A stretch of DNA of 64,000 bases from an uncultured Collinsella sp. GTDB lineage: Bacteria; Actinomycetota; Coriobacteriia; Coriobacteriales; Coriobacteriaceae. The notes under the pieces were generated by a model that saw only the letters and a list, made by a program, of their open reading frames with translations, searched no databases and had not been told where the DNA came from. Below are positions 59,997-64,000 of the stretch, one piece after another (within the stretch, counting starts at the first letter, position 1; the number at the start of each line of letters is the position of its first letter). A program made the position numbers and the translations under genes. The DNA is taken from contig CAUCLI010000007.1 of the NCBI GenBank assembly GCA_958443615.1, positions 1 through 64,000 on the forward strand, written 5' to 3'.

Positions 59997-61388
59997 ATGG
60001 AGCGACCGAACGCCTGGAAGAAATACGACGATGCCACCCTGGCCGAGCTCGACGAGCTCTGCGAGGATTACCGCCGCTACATCAGCGAGAACAAGACCGA
60101 GCGCGAGTGCGTGAAATCCAGCATCAAGCTCGCCGAGGAAGCCGGTTACGTGAGCCTCGAGACCGCCATCGCCGAGGGCCGCACGCTCAAGGCGGGCGAT
60201 AAGATCTACGCCGCCAGCCACAACAAGACCCTCATGCTCGTCAACCTGGGCCGCCGCCCCATGGAGCAGGGCATGAACATCCTCGGCGCCCACATCGACT
60301 CACCGCGCCTGGACCTCAAGCAGAATCCGCTGTACGAGGCCGGTGACATGGCCTACCTCGACACGCACTACTACGGCGGTGTGAAGGCCTACCACTGGGT
60401 GGCGACCCCGCTGGCCCTGCACGGCGTCATCTGCAAGAAGGACGGCACCACCGTCGACATCGCCGTGGGCGAGGACCCGGCCGATCCGGTCTTTTGCATC
60501 TCCGACCTGCTGATCCACCTGGCCAGCGACCAGCTGGAAAAGCCCGCGGGCAAGGCCGTCGACCATGAGAGCCTCGACGTGATCGTCGCGGGCCGACCCG
60601 TCGTCATCGAGGGCGACGAGGAGGTCAAGGAGCCCGTCAAGCAGATGTTTATCGACCTCATCAAGGAGAAGTACGACGTCGAGGAGGAGGACTTCCTCTC
60701 CGCCGAGATCGAGGTCGTCCCCGCAGGCCCCGCCCGCGACATGGGCCTCGACCGCTCCATGATCTTGGGCCACGGCCAGGACGACCGCGTCTGCGCCTAC
60801 CCGTCCCTGCGCGCCCAGCTCGACACGCCCGAGGTCGAGACGACCAGCGTCACCCTGCTCGTCGACAAGGAGGAGATCGGCTCCGTCGGCGCCTCCGGCA
60901 TGACCAGCCGCTTCTTCGAGAACACCGTCGCCGAGATCATGGCGCTCGCCGGTGAGGACAACCCGCTGGCACTCCGCCGCGCGCTCGCCAACTCCCGCAT
61001 GCTCAGCTCCGATGTCTCGGCCGGTTTCGATCACCTCTACGCCGACCGCTTCGAGAAGAAGAACGCCGCCATCATGGGCCACGGCCTGTGCTTCAACAAG
61101 TACACGGGCTCCCGCGGCAAGGGCGGCTCCAACGACGCCGACGCCGAGTACTTCGCGCTGATTCGCGACATCATGGACGAGGCCGGCGTGGATTACCAGA
61201 CCTGCGAGCTCGGCCGCATCGGCGCGGGCGGCGGCGGCACCATCGCCTACATCCTCGCCGAGTACGGCATGGACGTCATCGACTCCGGCGTGGCAGTGCT
61301 GTCCATGCACGCGCTGTGGGAGGCCACCAACAAGGCCGATATCTACGAGGCCTACAAGGGTTACAAGGCGTTCATCTCGCGTCCGTAG
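59997..61388 (+). CDS. M18-family aspartyl aminopeptidase
   Basis: A 463-residue cytoplasmic metalloaminopeptidase of family M18. NILGAHIDSPRLDLKQNPLY has the first metal His-Asp pair, LLVDKEEIGSVGASG the catalytic Glu, and the C-terminal ALWEATNKADIYEAYKGYKA the last metal His region via SMHALWE. It removes N-terminal Asp/Glu or other residues in peptide turnover. ATG 59997 is preceded by GGAGTCCCACC, a modest site. Confidence 0.92.
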   Translation: MERPNAWKKYDDATLAELDELCEDYRRYISENKTERECVKSSIKLAEEAGYVSLETAIAEGRTLKAGDKIYAASHNKTLMLVNLGRRPMEQGMNILGAHIDSPRLDLKQNPLYEAGDMAYLDTHYYGGVKAYHWVATPLALHGVICKKDGTTVDIAVGEDPADPVFCISDLLIHLASDQLEKPAGKAVDHESLDVIVAGRPVVIEGDEEVKEPVKQMFIDLIKEKYDVEEEDFLSAEIEVVPAGPARDMGLDRSMILGHGQDDRVCAYPSLRAQLDTPEVETTSVTLLVDKEEIGSVGASGMTSRFFENTVAEIMALAGEDNPLALRRALANSRMLSSDVSAGFDHLYADRFEKKNAAIMGHGLCFNKYTGSRGKGGSNDADAEYFALIRDIMDEAGVDYQTCELGRIGAGGGGTIAYILAEYGMDVIDSGVAVLSMHALWEATNKADIYEAYKGYKAFISRP

Positions 61389-61463
61389 CGCATCATCCGC
61401 AAACGGGGCAACCGGCGGCGCGCAACGCCGCGGGCGCTCCCCGGCAGACGCTCATCATGTGAA

Positions 61464-61491
61464 CGAGGGGTCCTTCGGGGCCCCTCTTTTC
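61464..61491 (+). terminator. Terminator of the M18 aminopeptidase gene
   Basis: GAGGGGTC pairs with GGCCCCTC, one G-U pair, around CCTTCGG and is followed by TTTT. Confidence 0.75.
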
Positions 61492-61561
61492 GTCCCCCTC
61501 TGGGCATGGCCTATAATGGGTGGGAATTCCATGAGCTCGCCCGTGCAGAAAGGCCTATCAC

Positions 61562-62560
61562 GTGGCAACTATAGATAAACTTGCGATCGTCGTCGTCACC
61601 TTCAAGCGGCAGGAGCTGCTCTCCAAGCTCTTCGACTCCTTCTGCACCCTCAACCGCGTCCCGTGGCGTGTCGTGATCGTGGACAACGAGGATTCCGAGC
61701 AGACGAGGCAGATGGTCGAGGAGCTCGGGCGCCGCACCGATGAGCTGTGGGGCGTGGACGGCGAGACCCCCGACGCCGAGGGCGGCACGGCACGTGTGGT
61801 CTACGCGCCGCAGGAGGACAACCTCGGCGGCGCGGGCGGTTTCTCCGCCGGCGTGAAGCGCGCCTACGAGCTCGGCGCCGAGTGGTTCTGGGTCATGGAC
61901 GACGACGTCATGGTCGTGCCGGAGGCCATCGAGCGCCTCGAGCCGTGGACGCACGACCACCGCGTCGTGCAGGGATCCCGCTACGACTACGACGGCGGAC
62001 CCTTCTACTGGCAGTACCGCTTCATCGTGCCCCTGGGCATCCCCAACCCCATCGCCCCCGCCGCCTTCGACGGGTCGGGCTTCCGCACGATGAACACCAT
62101 GTGCTTCGAGGGCGGCCTGTTCGCCCGCAGCGTCGTCGAGGAGATCGGCTTCCCCGACCCGCGCTTCTTCATCTACTGGGATGACACCGTCTACGGCTAC
62201 CTGGCCTCCAAGGTGGCCGAGCCCATCGTGGTCGCCGACATCATCTTGCAGCGCAGCCGAGACATCCCCAACTGGGACATCGCCGGTCTCCGCCAGCTCA
62301 ACGGCACGTCGGACATGAACCGCTACCACATCATGCGCAACCGCGGATACATGATGCAGTATTTCCGCCTGCACGGGGACTACAACCGGTTCCTGTTCGG
62401 ACTGGGCACCGCCGCGACCTTCGCCAAGGAGGTCATCCGCCTCATCGCGGTCGACCACAAGTTCAAGACCGGCATGCCCGCCCTCTTCCGCGGCATGCGC
62501 GACGCGCGCAAGATCTACCGCGACGGTTCCTGGGAACCCATGCCCGCACTCAAGAAGTGA
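61562..62560 (+). CDS. Glycosyltransferase family 2 (galactofuranosyl-type)
   Basis: A 332-residue GT-A fold glycosyltransferase. LAIVVVTFKRQELLSKLFDS opens the fold, RVVIVDNEDSEQ and FWVMDDDVMV carry the nucleotide-sugar-binding Asp residues (DDD metal site), and FEGGLFARSVVEEIG with IYWDDTVYGY forms the acceptor site. GGAGGFSAGVKRAYE and the DDDV pattern resemble GlfT-type galactofuranosyltransferases of actinobacteria. It likely builds a surface polysaccharide. Start is a GTG at 61562 with AGAAAGG upstream. Confidence 0.85.
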   Translation: MATIDKLAIVVVTFKRQELLSKLFDSFCTLNRVPWRVVIVDNEDSEQTRQMVEELGRRTDELWGVDGETPDAEGGTARVVYAPQEDNLGGAGGFSAGVKRAYELGAEWFWVMDDDVMVVPEAIERLEPWTHDHRVVQGSRYDYDGGPFYWQYRFIVPLGIPNPIAPAAFDGSGFRTMNTMCFEGGLFARSVVEEIGFPDPRFFIYWDDTVYGYLASKVAEPIVVADIILQRSRDIPNWDIAGLRQLNGTSDMNRYHIMRNRGYMMQYFRLHGDYNRFLFGLGTAATFAKEVIRLIAVDHKFKTGMPALFRGMRDARKIYRDGSWEPMPALKK

Positions 62561-62601
62561 CACGGCGCGCACCCTCGCGCCCCGACGATCGACGTGCGAC
62601 C

Positions 62602-62640
62602 GCGCACCCGGACCCCATCCCGGTCCGGGTGCGCCTTTTT
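62602..62640 (+). terminator. Terminator of the glycosyltransferase gene
   Basis: GCGCACCCGGACC (62602-62614) pairs exactly with GGTCCGGGTGCGC (62622-62634), then CTTTTT. Confidence 0.9.
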
Positions 62641-62777
62641 GCCTCCGATCCCCAGATTCCACAATACCGACGCGTGTGTCAGGACTTTGCGTTCCTCTTC
62701 GCATGGGGGTGGATTCAAAGGGCGCTGGGTATCACAATCTCGTGGGCAATCACGTGAATCGTCGAATGAGAGCGCAT

Positions 62778-63776
62778 ATGACTGAGGAGACACGCATAGA
62801 CGAGGGCAAGCGGGCCTGCAAGGGGGCCGCCGATGGCGCCCGCGCCGCGCAGCCGGCATCTTCCCCCGCATATGGAGAAGCCCGCGGAAACGCGTATTCC
62901 GCCTACGACGCCCAGGTGGGCTCCCCCGACACCCACATAGGGCACACGCAGCCCATTCCGGTCCGCAAGGGTCTGTTCGACGGCATCTCCGTGGCGCAGG
63001 TGATCGCCGCCTCCGCCGCCGCGGCGACCTCCATGCTGCTCGCGTCCCACATCGGTATCGCGGGATCGGTCATCGGCGCGGCGGTGAGCTCCATGGTGAC
63101 GGTCATCTGCTCCCAGCTCTACCGCAACGCGCTCGACGTCAGCGCGCGCAAACTGAAGGCGAAGCAGGCGGACCACGCCAGCGAGCAAGATGCGCTGAGG
63201 GGTTATGCGAACGCCGGAGGTGCATCCGATACGGCGGGCTCAAGTGCCACCGAGGCGCCGCGCATCCGCATCGCCCCCACCAAGCTGCAGGCACGCGCGG
63301 CGGCGGAACGCAGCGCATCCCGCCGAAAGGTCGCCATCGCCTCGGCCCTCATCGCCCTCGCCGCAGTCACGGCCAGCGCCGGAATCATCATGCTGACAAC
63401 CTCCGGCGAGGGCCTGGGCACCAAGGCGCCAGGCATCTTCGCCTCAGCCCCCGCAGAGACCGACCCGGTCGACGAGGCGAGCCAACCCGTCGATCCAGCC
63501 GCCGCCGCGTCCGACTCGACCGGCCCCAACGAGGACCCCGCCCAGGCACCCGAGACCCCCGTCGGCGGCGACGTCGCCGACAAAGGCACCTCGAGCGGGA
63601 CCGACACCAAAAACGACGGCTCGACCAGCCAATCAACCCCCTCCGATGGCGCCGCGCAGCAAAACGGGGAATCGAGTGGAACGCAGAGCGGCCAGCAAGA
63701 CGCCTCCGAATCGGGCGATACGGGCACTTCCACCGATAAGAAGCCCGCGACGGGCGACACGGACACGACGGCGTGA
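62778..63776 (+). CDS. Ser/Thr-rich membrane protein of unknown function
   Basis: A 332-residue protein with two hydrophobic stretches. The first (about 72-115) contains ISVAQVIAASAAAATSMLLA and GSVIGAAVSSMVTVI. A helix at about 180-200 (VAIASALIALAAVTASAGII) leads to a long extracytoplasmic tail rich in Ser, Thr, Pro, Asp and Glu (EDPAQAPETPVGGDVADKGT, GTQSGQQDASESGDTGTSTD). The tail looks disordered and surface-exposed. No family recognised. The ATG at 62778 has only a weak GAGAG site; an ATG at 62766 is an alternative. Confidence 0.65.
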   Translation: MTEETRIDEGKRACKGAADGARAAQPASSPAYGEARGNAYSAYDAQVGSPDTHIGHTQPIPVRKGLFDGISVAQVIAASAAAATSMLLASHIGIAGSVIGAAVSSMVTVICSQLYRNALDVSARKLKAKQADHASEQDALRGYANAGGASDTAGSSATEAPRIRIAPTKLQARAAAERSASRRKVAIASALIALAAVTASAGIIMLTTSGEGLGTKAPGIFASAPAETDPVDEASQPVDPAAAASDSTGPNEDPAQAPETPVGGDVADKGTSSGTDTKNDGSTSQSTPSDGAAQQNGESSGTQSGQQDASESGDTGTSTDKKPATGDTDTTA

Positions 63777-63839
63777 CCGACCCCGTGACGCGACGGCACT
63801 CGAGCGGCGCCGCCCAAAACCCGAATCCCGAAACATCAC

Positions 63840-63876
63840 GACCCGCCGCATGCGCCAAAGAGCGCGGCGGCGGGTC
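63840..63876. terminator. GC-rich hairpin before the last gene
   Basis: GACCCGCCGC (63840-63849) pairs with GCGGCGGGTC (63867-63876) with no T-run. It could end the upstream gene. Confidence 0.4.
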
Positions 63877-63924
63877 GGCGCGTGATGCTACCATGGGTAG
63901 CGCACATCTACGAAAGAGACTCCC

Positions 63925-64000
63925 ATGGCACACAGAGACCAAACACCCCAACTCACCCCGAACAACCGCATCTACCTCTATCGGCTGCTCTCGCGCGAAT
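63925..64000 (+). CDS. Start of a gene cut by the window edge
   Basis: ATG 63925 has GAAAGAG upstream and the frame stays open to the end. The visible 25 residues (MAHRDQTPQLTPNNRIYLYR and five more) are soluble and do not identify a family. Confidence 0.5.
   Translation, partial: MAHRDQTPQLTPNNRIYLYRLLSRE

Overview
The window is high-GC, gene-dense chromosomal DNA from an actinobacterium. Gene content suggests a gut-type Coriobacteriia (Collinsella or Olsenella relative): a fructose PTS with 1-phosphofructokinase, L-lactate dehydrogenase, ECF-type vitamin/amino-acid uptake, a fused CoA-disulfide reductase-rhodanese, fermentative iron alcohol dehydrogenase, no respiratory genes and no mycolate or sporulation genes. 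The taxon is inferred from gene content and style, not from a marker gene. No rRNA, tRNA, IS element, prophage or CRISPR array was seen. Short intergenic inverted repeats are common.

Layout. 1-5.8 kb: 23S rRNA methyltransferase (cut by the window edge), DJ-1 protein, Maf, P1 peptidase, an APC antiporter and a stand-alone PTS IIA(Glc). 6.0-11.4 kb: a minus-strand operon of two DUF4430 (transcobalamin-like) surface proteins, one also carrying a beta-propeller, behind what reads as a cobalamin riboswitch. 11.5-18.2 kb: NdpA-like nucleoid protein, rhodanese, CoA-disulfide reductase, Crp/Fnr regulator, a DUF2974 lipase-like protein and ldh. 18.3-24.1 kb: aminotransferase, then fruK and fruA divergent from an RpiR-type regulator. 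24.1-31.4 kb: NAD synthetase, PAP2 phosphatase, an SOS-type Y-family polymerase with a YolD partner under tandem LexA-like boxes, a LUD protein and an iron alcohol dehydrogenase. 31.5-35.6 kb: YaaA and a polar amino acid ABC importer.

35.9-49.7 kb: a large unknown membrane protein, a degraded XRE-membrane gene, an ABC exporter, endonuclease IV, a lipoprotein, a pentapeptide protein coupled to a truncated oxidoreductase, a class A beta-lactamase-like lipoprotein, RNase HI, an intact Gfo/Idh/MocA oxidoreductase, acylphosphatase, a Fur-family regulator, HAD hydrolase and RNase D. 49.7-54.2 kb: a lipid kinase, then a 23-residue leader peptide with three consecutive Trp codons, an attenuator hairpin, and a complete ECF transporter (TrpP-type S component, fused double ATPase, EcfT). 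54.3-64 kb: rRNA m5C methyltransferase, a TIM-barrel-like protein, a YhcH-family protein, two GtrA paralogues, a secreted coiled-coil/lysozyme-like protein, M18 aminopeptidase, a GT2 glycosyltransferase, an unknown Ser/Thr-rich membrane protein, and the first codons of one more gene.

The two most informative systems are both nutrient-uptake units with RNA control: the riboswitch-preceded DUF4430/beta-propeller operon (proposed cobalamin capture at the surface) and the Trp-attenuated ECF-TrpP operon (proposed tryptophan uptake). Other readable regulation includes the LexA-like boxes before the Y-family polymerase and palindromes in the fruA-rpiR intergenic region.
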